Shown: positions 26,280-34,864 of the stretch, one piece after another
Numbering within the stretch: the first letter of the stretch is position 1
Layout: each line of letters begins with the position of its first letter
Origin: Virgibacillus indicus
GTDB lineage: Bacteria; Bacillota; Bacilli; Bacillales; Amphibacillaceae
Assembly: GCF_002266285.1 (NCBI RefSeq)
Contig: NZ_NPMS01000006.1
Coordinates: 1-64,000 of the forward strand
Reading direction: 5' to 3'
Length of the DNA stretch: 64,000 nt
Made by a program: the position numbers and the translations under genes
Notes under the pieces: model-generated
Seen by the model: the letters and a program-made list of their open reading frames with translations, nothing else
What the model was told of the DNA's origin: nothing
Databases searched by the model: none

Positions 26280-27506
26280 ATGAAGTTTAGTTATATATCT
26301 CATCTGTATTGTCCGAAGTGTTCAAATGAATACGAATCTGATACGGTTCAGAATTTATGTGAATGTGGTGCACCATTACTCGTTAAATATGATTTAAATA
26401 CATTAGCTGATAATTGGAAGCCAAAAGATTTGGAAGGACGGAGCAACAATCTTTGGCGGTATCATGAATTATTGCCGTTAACGGATGATTCGAATATTGT
26501 GTCTATGGGCGAAGGAATGACACCTTTGATTGAGATGGATTCACTCAATACCCACATGGGGATAAACAATTTATATATGAAAGATGAAGGGATTATCCCT
26601 ACAGGAACTTTTAAAGCCCGTGGTGCAGCTGTTGGTGTATCTAAAGCAAAAGAGTTAGGTGTTAAAGAATTGGCAATGCCGACAAATGGAAACGCTGGTG
26701 CAGCATGGTCGCTGTATGCAGCAAGAGCCGGAATTTCCTCTACAATCGTTATGCCTGTCGACGCTCCTAAGATTACCAGAAATGAATGTGCAATTTCTGG
26801 TTCCAATTTATACTTAGTGAATGGCCTGATTAGTGATGCTGGAAAAATAGTTGGAGAAGCTGTGAAAGAACATAATTTATACGATGTTTCTACTTTAAAA
26901 GAGCCATATCGCATTGAAGGAAAGAAAACAATGGGACTTGAAATAGCCGAGCAATTCAATTGGGAGGTTCCAGATGTTATCCTCTATCCTACTGGCGGCG
27001 GTGTCGGATTAATTGGAATTTATAAGGCATTAAAAGAATTACAGGAATTAGGGTGGATTAAGAAAGATAAAATACCGCGGCTGGTAGCGGTTCAATCAGA
27101 AGGCTGCGCACCGATTGTTAAGGCATGGGAAGAAGGAAAAACAGAATCAGAGTTTTGGAATGATTCGGAAACACTAGCGTTTGGCATAAATGTACCTAAG
27201 GCACTGGGAGACTTTTTAGTATTAAATGCTATTTATGAAACAGAAGGCTGTGCAGTATCAGTAAGTGATGAGGCTCTGCTGGAAGAACAGAAATTAATAT
27301 CTCAAAAAGAGGGCCTTTTTGTATGCCCTGAGGGAGCAGCGGCATTCAATGCGGCACGTCAATTGCGCAATGATGGATGGATCAAGGAGGATGAAAAAGT
27401 AGTTGTACTTAACACAGGTGCAGGTATTAAATATCCGAACACGGTAAGCGTTGATGTTCCAACACTCGAACCAAATGAAAGGCTAAAACCAGCAGCGATA
27501 AAATAA
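26280..27506 (+). CDS. threonine-synthase-like PLP enzyme, candidate sulfonate lyase
   Basis: 408 residues, fold type II PLP enzyme. The N-terminus has a zinc-ribbon-like CPKC...CEC. The PLP lysine is Lys112 in PTGTFKARG, the phosphate loops are PTNGNAGAAWS and YPTGGGVGLIG. No hom or thrB gene is near, so housekeeping threonine synthesis is doubtful. A threonine-synthase paralog is known to make L-cysteate from phosphoserine and sulfite in methanogens. Here, beside an AspB-like aminotransferase and a sulfite-type exporter, elimination of sulfite from cysteate is possible. AGGAGGAG precedes the ATG and a terminator follows. Family firm, reaction inferred. Confidence 0.8.
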   Translation: MKFSYISHLYCPKCSNEYESDTVQNLCECGAPLLVKYDLNTLADNWKPKDLEGRSNNLWRYHELLPLTDDSNIVSMGEGMTPLIEMDSLNTHMGINNLYMKDEGIIPTGTFKARGAAVGVSKAKELGVKELAMPTNGNAGAAWSLYAARAGISSTIVMPVDAPKITRNECAISGSNLYLVNGLISDAGKIVGEAVKEHNLYDVSTLKEPYRIEGKKTMGLEIAEQFNWEVPDVILYPTGGGVGLIGIYKALKELQELGWIKKDKIPRLVAVQSEGCAPIVKAWEEGKTESEFWNDSETLAFGINVPKALGDFLVLNAIYETEGCAVSVSDEALLEEQKLISQKEGLFVCPEGAAAFNAARQLRNDGWIKEDEKVVVLNTGAGIKYPNTVSVDVPTLEPNERLKPAAIK

Positions 27507-27575
27507 TTAATTTATTTACACATTTCTGCGTGGTATTAGTAACTGGGTTTGCGGAATGTGATCAATGGAAAAAAC

Positions 27576-27632
27576 GCCATTTCCTTAGAAGGTATTTATA
27601 ACTAAATTTCCTTTTAAGGTATGGCATTTTTA
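27576..27632 (+). terminator. terminator after the threonine-synthase-like gene
   Basis: GCCATTTCCTTA (27576-27587) pairs with TAAGGTATGGC (27615-27625) with one bulge and a mismatch, followed by ATTTTTATTT. It closes the transcript just before the exporter gene. Confidence 0.75.
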
Positions 27633-27681
27633 TTTGGTTGAAATTATGGTTAAATCATTATATTTATTGAGGGGAAAATAT

Positions 27682-28833
27682 ATGAAGAAAAAGGGTATCT
27701 GGGGAAAATCAGGAACTTTAAATAATATCATACCAGGACTTTTAATTTGTTTTGTCGTTACGATGCTGGGTGTCTATCTGGCAGATTTAATTGGAGTTTT
27801 ATTAGTAAAAGTTAATCTACTGCCAGCTGGAAGTGCCAGCCCAGTGTCAGGGATATTCGTTGCTATTTTAATAGGTATTATCATTCGAAATTCAATTGGC
27901 CTGCACGATATATTTCTGAAAGGGGTTAAATTCTCCTTAAAATATGCTTTGCGGGCAGGAATTATTTTATTAGGATTAAGGCTGAGTCTTGCTGAAGCCT
28001 TGAAGCTGGGAGCCTGGGGACTGCCGCTTATTGTTGCATGTATATCATGTGGACTATTTGTGACGTTATTTTTTACTAATAAAATGAATCAGTCGAAGCG
28101 GCTCGGAACATTAATTGCTGGAGGGACAGGAATTTGCGGGGTGACTGCAATTATGGCCATATCCCCAGTTATTAAAGCAAAGGATAATGAAATTTCATAT
28201 GCAGTGGCAAATATTACGATATTTGGCTTAATCGGTATGCTGTTCTATCCATATTTAGCAAATGCTTTCTTTAGCGAAGAGCCAATTAAGGCTGGTTTAT
28301 TTTTAGGTACAGCTATTCATGACACTGCACAGGTAACTGGTGCGGCACTTATTTACAGCCAAATGTATGATCTGGAAAAGGTGGTTGATGTAGCTACTGT
28401 TACGAAGCTGACCCGAAATCTGTTTATTATTGCCGTCATACCATTTGTCTCTTACCTTTTCTATAAAGGCACGAGAAGTAAAGAAAGTGAAAATGTAATT
28501 CCTAAATGGTATAAATTAGTGCCATTATTTGTGATAGGGTTTTTATTTCTTTCTCTTATAAGAACTGTTGGAGATATGACATTAACAAATACAGGTGCAG
28601 CTTATGGATTTCTTAATTCCTCAACCTGGGAAGGCTTTTATAGTTTTTGGAGTTCATTTGGCTCTACCTATATGTTGGGTTTAGCTATGGCAGGTGTAGG
28701 ATTGTCAACAGACTTCAAAATTTTCAAAGGCCTTGGGATGAAGCCATTTTATATTGGATTGATTGCGGCGGTATCTGTTGGTTTGGTTAGTTTAACTCTG
28801 GTATCACTCTTTGGCCACTTAATCGTTATATAA
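27682..28833 (+). CDS. YeiH/UPF0324-family exporter, CuyZ-like
   Basis: A 383-residue membrane protein with about 10 hydrophobic segments, of the YeiH (conserved hypothetical 698) family. Landmarks are GIIIRNSIGL, ALRAGIILLGLRLSLAEALKLG, GGTGICGVTAI and GTAIHDTAQVTGAALIYS, all typical. Members named CuyZ/SuyZ lie in cysteate and sulfolactate degradation operons and are proposed sulfite exporters (recalled). The frame opens at 27634, but GAGGGG marks the ATG at 27682. It starts a new transcript after a terminator and is followed by the aminotransferase. Sulfite or sulfate efflux is the likely role. Confidence 0.82.
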   Translation: MKKKGIWGKSGTLNNIIPGLLICFVVTMLGVYLADLIGVLLVKVNLLPAGSASPVSGIFVAILIGIIIRNSIGLHDIFLKGVKFSLKYALRAGIILLGLRLSLAEALKLGAWGLPLIVACISCGLFVTLFFTNKMNQSKRLGTLIAGGTGICGVTAIMAISPVIKAKDNEISYAVANITIFGLIGMLFYPYLANAFFSEEPIKAGLFLGTAIHDTAQVTGAALIYSQMYDLEKVVDVATVTKLTRNLFIIAVIPFVSYLFYKGTRSKESENVIPKWYKLVPLFVIGFLFLSLIRTVGDMTLTNTGAAYGFLNSSTWEGFYSFWSSFGSTYMLGLAMAGVGLSTDFKIFKGLGMKPFYIGLIAAVSVGLVSLTLVSLFGHLIVI

Positions 28834-28865
28834 AATTTACCTAAAAAATGGAAAGGCGGATTTTT

Positions 28866-30050
28866 ATGGAATTAGCGAACAGAGTACAGGCTTTAACTCA
28901 ATCATCAACTATAGCGATATCTTCTAAAGCTAAAAAGTTAAAAGATGCAGGACACGATGTCATTGGTTTGGGTTTTGGGGAACCTGACTTTAATACTCCA
29001 GAGCATATTATTGAGGCTGCGAAGGAAGCGATGGAGGCTGGATTGACTAAATACACTCCGGCTGGGGGAGTAATCGAACTAAAAAAGGCAATTATGAATA
29101 AATTCAAAAATGACCAAAATCTGGAGTACGATTTTGATGAAGTAATTGTTACTACCGGTGCAAAATATGCACTTTATGCCTTATTTCAAGTTCTTTTAAA
29201 TGAAGGTGATGAAGTTATTATACCAACCCCATATTGGGTAAGCTATCCGGATCAGGTGACCCTTGCTAGTGGAATCCCTGTTTATATAACTGGTCTAGAA
29301 AAGAACGACTTTAAAATAACAAAGGAACAGCTGGAAAAAGTAATCACCTCTAAAACAAAAGCGTTAATTATCAACTCTCCCAGCAATCCAACAGGAATGA
29401 TGTATACCAAACATGAATTAGCACAACTGGGGCAGGTCTGCCTAGAGCATAATGTATTAATCATTTCGGATGAAATATATGAAAAGCTTATTTATACTGA
29501 TGATTTACATATATCTGTTGCTCAGTTGTCAGATCAATTAAAAAATCAAACTGTAATAATTAATGGAGTAAGTAAATCACATGCGATGACAGGTTGGCGT
29601 ATTGGATATGCTGCAGGACCTCAAAAAATCATTAAAGCGATGACAAACCTTGCGTCACATGCAACTTCAAATCCAGCATCCATTTCTCAATATGCAGCGA
29701 TAAGGGCATACGAGGATGGACAAAAGGATATCATTTCTAAAATGAATGAAGTTTTTAAAGAACGATTAAATACAATGTATGACCTATTAGTTGATATACC
29801 TGGTATTACTTGTGTGAAACCAAAAGGAGCTTTTTATTTATTTCTGAACGTAAAAGAGGCAGCCAATATGAATGGATTAGAGTCTGTTGATGACTGGGTC
29901 ACTGCTTTGCTGGAAGAAGAAAAAGTTGCACTTGTCCCAGGTTCAGCTTTCGGATCACCGGACAATGTACGTTTATCGTATGCAACTTCGCTGGATTTAT
30001 TGGAGGAAGCTGCAAGAAGAATTAAACGATTTGTTATGAAAAATATATGA
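28866..30050 (+). CDS. AspB-like class I aminotransferase, candidate cysteate/sulfopyruvate aminotransferase
   Basis: PLP-dependent transamination; 394 residues, collinear with B. subtilis AspB (393). Visible are SPSNPTGMMYT, SDEIYEKL, the PLP lysine in NGVSKSHAMTGWRIGY, and NVRLSYATS with the carboxylate-binding arginine. L-cysteate is a close analogue of aspartate and aspartate aminotransferases accept it. Next to the CuyZ-like exporter and threonine-synthase-like enzyme, this copy could turn sulfopyruvate into cysteate. A plain aspartate aminotransferase is the alternative. GAAAGGCGG marks the ATG at 28866. A terminator follows. Confidence 0.85.
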   Translation: MELANRVQALTQSSTIAISSKAKKLKDAGHDVIGLGFGEPDFNTPEHIIEAAKEAMEAGLTKYTPAGGVIELKKAIMNKFKNDQNLEYDFDEVIVTTGAKYALYALFQVLLNEGDEVIIPTPYWVSYPDQVTLASGIPVYITGLEKNDFKITKEQLEKVITSKTKALIINSPSNPTGMMYTKHELAQLGQVCLEHNVLIISDEIYEKLIYTDDLHISVAQLSDQLKNQTVIINGVSKSHAMTGWRIGYAAGPQKIIKAMTNLASHATSNPASISQYAAIRAYEDGQKDIISKMNEVFKERLNTMYDLLVDIPGITCVKPKGAFYLFLNVKEAANMNGLESVDDWVTALLEEEKVALVPGSAFGSPDNVRLSYATSLDLLEEAARRIKRFVMKNI

Positions 30051-30090
30051 AGAATTTGTATCGGTACAATACAACTTGAATACTACTTGA

Positions 30091-30137
30091 GAGAGCCGCC
30101 CAGGAGATTGAGAGATAACTGGTTGGCTCTTTTTTTA
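30091..30137 (+). terminator. terminator of the exporter-aminotransferase transcript
   Basis: GAGAGCC (30091-30097) pairs with GGCTCT (30125-30130) and seven T residues follow. Confidence 0.8.
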
Positions 30138-30280
30138 AATTCCAGCTGCTTCATTAAGGTTACTTATGATTCTCAGCTTATTGGAATCCCACCTGAACTC
30201 CCTCCGAAGAAACTGCTATCCAAATTGCCACGCATAACTATTTGTCATACCCTATAACGATTAAAAGTTAATAATAATTA

Positions 30281-30308
30281 TTGAATTATTGATAATAGTT
30301 GTTATAAT
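30281..30308 (+). promoter_or_regulatory. promoter of the GntR-sulfatase-TRAP operon
   Basis: TTGAAT (30281-30286), 16-base spacer, TATAAT (30303-30308). The -35 lies in an AT-rich inverted repeat (AATAATT...AATTATT, 30272-30290), a possible operator for the GntR protein encoded next. Confidence 0.55.
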
Positions 30309-30382
30309 TATAGGACAATTCATAATACAACTTTTCATACAAACCTTTGAATGATTCAGAAAGAGAAAGGAAAGGTGGCTAA

Positions 30383-31144
30383 ATGAATGAAAAAGTTAAA
30401 GAAGTCATAATGAACCCTATCGATTTCGATAGTGGCATTCCTCTTAAAATTCAACTGCGGGACATTATTCGCAATAAAGTAACTGCTAATGAGCTGGTAG
30501 ATGAACACGGAAAACTCGCAACTGAACATGAATTGATGGAACAGTTCAATGTGAGCAGGGTGACAGTGCGCAGTGCCTTGCAAATGTTAGTTGATGAAGG
30601 AGTGATTGTAAGAAGAAGAGGAAGTGGAACCTTTCTAAGGACAAATCACCCTGAAAATTGGGTTGGCAGATTAATGGGATTTAGTGAAACACAAAAAGAA
30701 TCGGGAATGGAACCTGGTGCGGAGGTTTTATTGAAAGGCAATACAAAAGGGCTGGATGTACACATAAGGGATAAGTTAAACGTTACTGAAGCCTGGCAGC
30801 TAAAGCGATTGCGTACAAGCGGCAACATACCTATTGCAATCGAGCATGCATTTTTTCCAACGGAATATCAAAATTATTTTGAGACAGAAAACCTGGCATC
30901 GCTGGCTGTCTACAAATATTTAGAAGAGAATAAGGGCATCTATCTGCAGGATGCAAGGCAGTTAATCAGTGCCATTAATGCAGATAAAGAAGAAGCTGGA
31001 ATGCTGAAAATAAAAGAAAATGATGCGCTTTTATATTTAGAAAGAACAACTTATACAGAAAATAACAAGCCTGTGGAATTTTTAAAGGCAGTTTACCAGC
31101 CGGAATATTTTCAATATTTAATTAAATTATCCAGAAGAAACTAA
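30383..31144 (+). CDS. GntR-family regulator, HutC subfamily (sulfatase operon)
   Basis: 253 residues. Winged helix at about residues 15-80 (LKIQLRDIIRNKV, ATEHELMEQFNVSRVTVRSAL, RRRGSGTFL), then a UTRA ligand domain (AWQLKRLRTSGNIPIAIEHAF, VEFLKAVYQPEYFQYLI). AAAGGTGG precedes the ATG. It begins the operon with sulfatase, TRAP and glycerol kinase genes and probably represses it until the sulfated substrate or its product is present. Confidence 0.88.
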   Translation: MNEKVKEVIMNPIDFDSGIPLKIQLRDIIRNKVTANELVDEHGKLATEHELMEQFNVSRVTVRSALQMLVDEGVIVRRRGSGTFLRTNHPENWVGRLMGFSETQKESGMEPGAEVLLKGNTKGLDVHIRDKLNVTEAWQLKRLRTSGNIPIAIEHAFFPTEYQNYFETENLASLAVYKYLEENKGIYLQDARQLISAINADKEEAGMLKIKENDALLYLERTTYTENNKPVEFLKAVYQPEYFQYLIKLSRRN

Positions 31145-31189
31145 AATAAACATTTAAGCAGGCTACATACAAAACTAGGAGGATCAGCA

Positions 31190-32803
31190 ATGCAGAAAAA
31201 ACCAAATGTATTATTAATTCTTAATGATGATATGGGGTATTCCGATATAGGATGTTTTGGCGGGGAAATAGAAACACCTAATTTAGATAAAATCGCCAAT
31301 GATGGACTGAGCTATACACAATTTTATAATACAGCCCGCTGCAGCCCTTCAAGAGCATCTTTATTAACCGGGCTGCATCCGCACCAGACTGGGATTGGCA
31401 TTTTAACTTATGACAGCGGCCCTGAAGGCTATCCAGGAGATTTGAATAATAAATGTGTCACAATTCCTGAGGTTTTAAAAGACAGCGGTTACAAAACATA
31501 TATGTCAGGAAAATGGCATATAGCAAAAAGCTTGCGCGAGCCTTCTGGAAATTGGCCGCTGCAGCGCGGCTTTGACGAATTTTACGGGACAATAATTGGA
31601 GCAGGAGGCTTTTATGATCCGAATACTTTGACTCGCGGAAATGAAAATATTGAGCACGAACCAAAAGAGAATGAAGACTTTTATTATACGGATGCGATTA
31701 GTGATCAGGCAGTTGATTACATTAAAAAACATAAAAAAGAAAACCCAGACGAGCCATTTTTTCAGTATGTCGCTTATACCGCCCCACATTGGCCATTGCA
31801 TGCAAAGGAAAAAGATATAGAAAAATATCGCGGAAGATTTGATGCAGGCTGGGATAAATTGAGAGAAGAAAGGTTAGAAAGATTGGTTGAAAAGGGAATA
31901 ATCGATCCTTCCTGGAAATTGACAGATCGAGACCCGACACAGCCAGAATGGAATGATGCGGAGTATAAAGAATGGCTTTTAAGATGTATGGAGGTTTACG
32001 CGGCACAAATTGATAGCATGGATCAGGGAATTGGCCGGATTTTGGATTCGCTGGAAGAAACAGACCAGCTTGATAATACAATTATCATCTTCCTGTCAGA
32101 CAACGGTGCTTGTGCAGAGGATATCCCTGAAGGTGTTGAGGTTGATGAACTGGTTAATAATTTAATGATTGCTAAATCACATACTCGAGATGGTGAAGAA
32201 GTACAGTTCGGCAATAATCCTTCAATCATGCCAGGACCTGAAAATACGTACCAGAGCTATGGAACAGCCTGGGCTAATTTGTCCAATACTCCATTTAGAC
32301 TGTATAAGCATTGGGTGCATGAAGGTGGAATCTCTACACCATTAATCATTCACTGGCCGGAAGGAATTAAAAATAAAGGTGAATTACGACATATCCCCGG
32401 CCAGCTGCCGGATATCATGGCAACGATAGTAGATATCACCGGAGCAAAATATCCAGAGTCTTACAATGAAAAACAGATTTTGCCTTTAGAAGGTAAAAGT
32501 TTAAGTGACAGTTTTGAAAATGATTATGATGATCAAACGCCACTTTACTTTGAGCATGAAGGGAATGCAGCAGTCCGGATCGGCAAATGGAAGCTGGTAA
32601 GAAAATACCCGGAAGACTGGGAACTGTTTGATATGAAAAACGATCGTACAGAAATGAATGACTTAAAAGAAAAGTACCCTGAAAAAGTGAAAGAAATGGC
32701 TGCGATGTATGAGGAATGGGCAGAAAGATGCGGCGTTGTACCAAGAAAGAAAATCCTTGAATTGATGGAAGGTTCGAACAAGGCTTTTTGGGAAGATGAA
32801 TAA
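31190..32803 (+). CDS. type I sulfatase (arylsulfatase-like, family S1)
   Basis: Hydrolyses a sulfate ester. 537 residues, no signal peptide, so it acts in the cytoplasm. Asp13-Asp14 (LNDDMGYSD) bind calcium. Cys51 in ARCSPSRASLLTG fits C-x-P-x-R and would be turned into formylglycine by the enzyme at 40313. HWPLHAK and FLSDNGAC supply further metal-site residues. AGGAGG precedes the ATG. It stands between GntR and a TRAP importer, so its substrate is probably a small imported sulfate ester. Glycerol kinase and GlpP downstream suggest glycerol or a glyceryl derivative as a product. Confidence 0.9.
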   Translation: MQKKPNVLLILNDDMGYSDIGCFGGEIETPNLDKIANDGLSYTQFYNTARCSPSRASLLTGLHPHQTGIGILTYDSGPEGYPGDLNNKCVTIPEVLKDSGYKTYMSGKWHIAKSLREPSGNWPLQRGFDEFYGTIIGAGGFYDPNTLTRGNENIEHEPKENEDFYYTDAISDQAVDYIKKHKKENPDEPFFQYVAYTAPHWPLHAKEKDIEKYRGRFDAGWDKLREERLERLVEKGIIDPSWKLTDRDPTQPEWNDAEYKEWLLRCMEVYAAQIDSMDQGIGRILDSLEETDQLDNTIIIFLSDNGACAEDIPEGVEVDELVNNLMIAKSHTRDGEEVQFGNNPSIMPGPENTYQSYGTAWANLSNTPFRLYKHWVHEGGISTPLIIHWPEGIKNKGELRHIPGQLPDIMATIVDITGAKYPESYNEKQILPLEGKSLSDSFENDYDDQTPLYFEHEGNAAVRIGKWKLVRKYPEDWELFDMKNDRTEMNDLKEKYPEKVKEMAAMYEEWAERCGVVPRKKILELMEGSNKAFWEDE

Positions 32804-33103
32804 AGCTTATTCATAATTAAAAAGGTGGTGATTTTTATTACACAACGAATCACTAGCTGCAGCGCAAATCGGAATGAAACTTAGATGAAATTACAAATCG
32901 GATGGAAGAAACAAACTACGGCCTCTAGATATCTCGCTACGTACAGCACGAAGGGACTTTTAATGGTCTGCATAATGGTAAATTGTGACAGCAATCATGC
33001 TGAGGTATGAAGCTCTGACCCACCTGAGAGTATTAAATGCACAGATGGGTTAGAAGTTAACTAATCTGAGGGCAGAAATTTAAATTAAAGGGGAGAAATT
33101 AAA
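32804..33103. other. spacer between sulfatase and TRAP genes
   Basis: 300 bases without a supported gene. AAGGTGGTG at 32821 looks like a ribosome site, but the frames after it close within 20 codons, so a decayed gene is possible. A hairpin (CTGACCCACCTG at 33014 with CAGATGGGTTAG at 33042, one mismatch and one wobble) has no T tail; it may stabilise the downstream mRNA. Confidence 0.4.
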
Positions 33104-34234
33104 ATGTTGAAAAAAACATTAGGCTGCTTATTTATAATAGCCTTAATCAGCTTTTTGGCTGCTTGTGGTATAACGGAAGATGATGGTAATAATAATGACA
33201 CAAATACTGATACTGACACTGGTGAAGCTGAAAGCGAAACAGAATCGAATACAGGCGAAGCGGAATATGCTTTTAAAATGGCGAATGTGCTTGCTGAGGA
33301 AGACATTTCCAGTTATTTGCTAAACAAATTTGCTGAATTAGCTAACGAGAAATCGGATGGCAGAATTCAAATCGATGTGCTGCATGGCGGGCAGCTTGGT
33401 TCTGGCGTAGAAACATTTGAGGCTGTGAAAAATGGGAATTTAGATATGGCGGCAGATTCATTTGCTAACCTGGCCTCCATAACTCCAGCTTTTGAAATAT
33501 TCCATTTGCCATTTTTATTTGAGTCCAGACAACAGCTGTTGAATGCTACTCAAAGTGAAAAAATTAGAGAATTGGTCAATGAAGAAATAGCCGATATTAA
33601 TTTGGAATGGATTTCAACAATCGAAATGGGCGGACCAAGGCAAGTAGGGACTTCCAAGAAGAAAATTGAATCAATGGATGATTTTCAAGGTATGAAATTC
33701 CGTGCTTCAAGATCCCCACTGGAAATTGCGAGTCAGGAAGCATGGGGAGCAAAAGGTGTTACGGTAGATTGGCCGGAAACTCCTGAAGCAGTAAGGCTTG
33801 GCATGGTAGACGGATTGACAGTGCCGTATGGGAGTTTCTACTCTGCCAAATTCCATGAAGGCGGATTAATCAAATATATGCTGGATCTTAATTTTCAAAA
33901 TTATACTTCTGTAGTCGTAGTGGATAAAGAGCTTTGGGAGGGTTTGCCTGAAGATATTCGGAATACCCTGATTGAAGCTGAAAAAGAAGCGAAAGAATGG
34001 CATGTTGATTTTATGAGTGAGTATATAACAGAAAATATTCAGGAAATGAAAGCGGAAGGTGTGGAAATTTACTCCTTGCCTGAGGATGAATATGAAAAGG
34101 TTAAAGAAGTGACAAAAGAGAAAGTCTGGGAAGAGTTTGTAGGCCAGGAAGGAATGTCCCAGGAAAAACTGGATCTTATTATTGAAGAAATGGGCCCTGT
34201 CGGTGATGGCGGCTGGGGTTACGAAATAGATTAA
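33104..34234 (+). CDS. TRAP transporter binding lipoprotein, DctP type
   Basis: Extracytoplasmic solute receptor, 376 residues, with lipobox FLAAC and a D/N/T-rich acidic linker. The DctP core shows FKMANVLAEEDISSYLL, VLHGGQLGSGVETFEAVKNG, and MKFRASRSPLEIASQEAWGA, which carries the conserved arginine that binds an acidic group of the ligand. That suits an anionic sulfate ester or sulfonate. AAAGGGGAG precedes the ATG. The small and large permease subunits follow. Confidence 0.9.
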   Translation: MLKKTLGCLFIIALISFLAACGITEDDGNNNDTNTDTDTGEAESETESNTGEAEYAFKMANVLAEEDISSYLLNKFAELANEKSDGRIQIDVLHGGQLGSGVETFEAVKNGNLDMAADSFANLASITPAFEIFHLPFLFESRQQLLNATQSEKIRELVNEEIADINLEWISTIEMGGPRQVGTSKKKIESMDDFQGMKFRASRSPLEIASQEAWGAKGVTVDWPETPEAVRLGMVDGLTVPYGSFYSAKFHEGGLIKYMLDLNFQNYTSVVVVDKELWEGLPEDIRNTLIEAEKEAKEWHVDFMSEYITENIQEMKAEGVEIYSLPEDEYEKVKEVTKEKVWEEFVGQEGMSQEKLDLIIEEMGPVGDGGWGYEID

Positions 34235-34314
34235 GAGATTATAAAACTAATATTACTGGGAGACATGATGAGTATCAGTATTATGTTTCCCAGTAATTGG
34301 AGGTGCTTCTTGAT

Positions 34315-34815
34315 ATGGTTCCACAAAGTGGTTTTGGCTTGTATTTGAAAAAAGTAGATAACGTGCTGGGAAAAACTGTCCAAATCTTATGTGTCGCTTT
34401 ACTGGCAATCATTGTTCTTACAATCTCCATTTCTATCACTACCAGGTTTGTATTTTTTAACCCTCTGAATTTTGCAGATGCATTGGCAAAATATTTAATG
34501 ATCTGGATGTGTTTTTTGGGATCCGGGTTGGCAATAAGGGCTGGTGAACATATTGTTGTGGAGATGTTCAGAGATAGTTTAACTGAAAAAGGAAGAAAGA
34601 AATTAATTGTATTTATCGATATAGTTGTATCTGTTTTTCTGATAATTGTTATTTATAATGGGTTTATATTTGCATTCAGCGGACTGGGTTCCCATGATCC
34701 ATTTGTATTTGGCATTAGTATGATAATCCCCTATTTATCAGTACCAATTGGATTCATATACATGTTGATACAATTAAACATTACTACTGCATTATCATTG
34801 CTCTCGAAAGAGTAA
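34315..34815 (+). CDS. TRAP transporter small permease, DctQ type
   Basis: 166 residues with four membrane segments. TRFVFFNPLNFADALAKYLMIWMCFLG and IRAGEHIVVEMF are typical DctQ features. The frame begins at 34297 inside the ribosome site; TTGGAGG followed by 11 bases puts the start at the ATG at 34315. It bridges DctP and DctM. Confidence 0.88.
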   Translation: MVPQSGFGLYLKKVDNVLGKTVQILCVALLAIIVLTISISITTRFVFFNPLNFADALAKYLMIWMCFLGSGLAIRAGEHIVVEMFRDSLTEKGRKKLIVFIDIVVSVFLIIVIYNGFIFAFSGLGSHDPFVFGISMIIPYLSVPIGFIYMLIQLNITTALSLLSKE

Positions 34816-34864
34816 ATTCAACTAGTATTCAGTTTTAGCAATGGTTGAAAAGGAGGTTGTTATT

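Noticed and set aside
26280..27506. Housekeeping threonine synthase
   Set aside because: Not excluded outright, but no threonine genes are near and the neighbours all point to sulfonate metabolism.
32804..33103. Short coding gene after the sulfatase
   Set aside because: Frames following the ribosome-like site close within about 20 codons.
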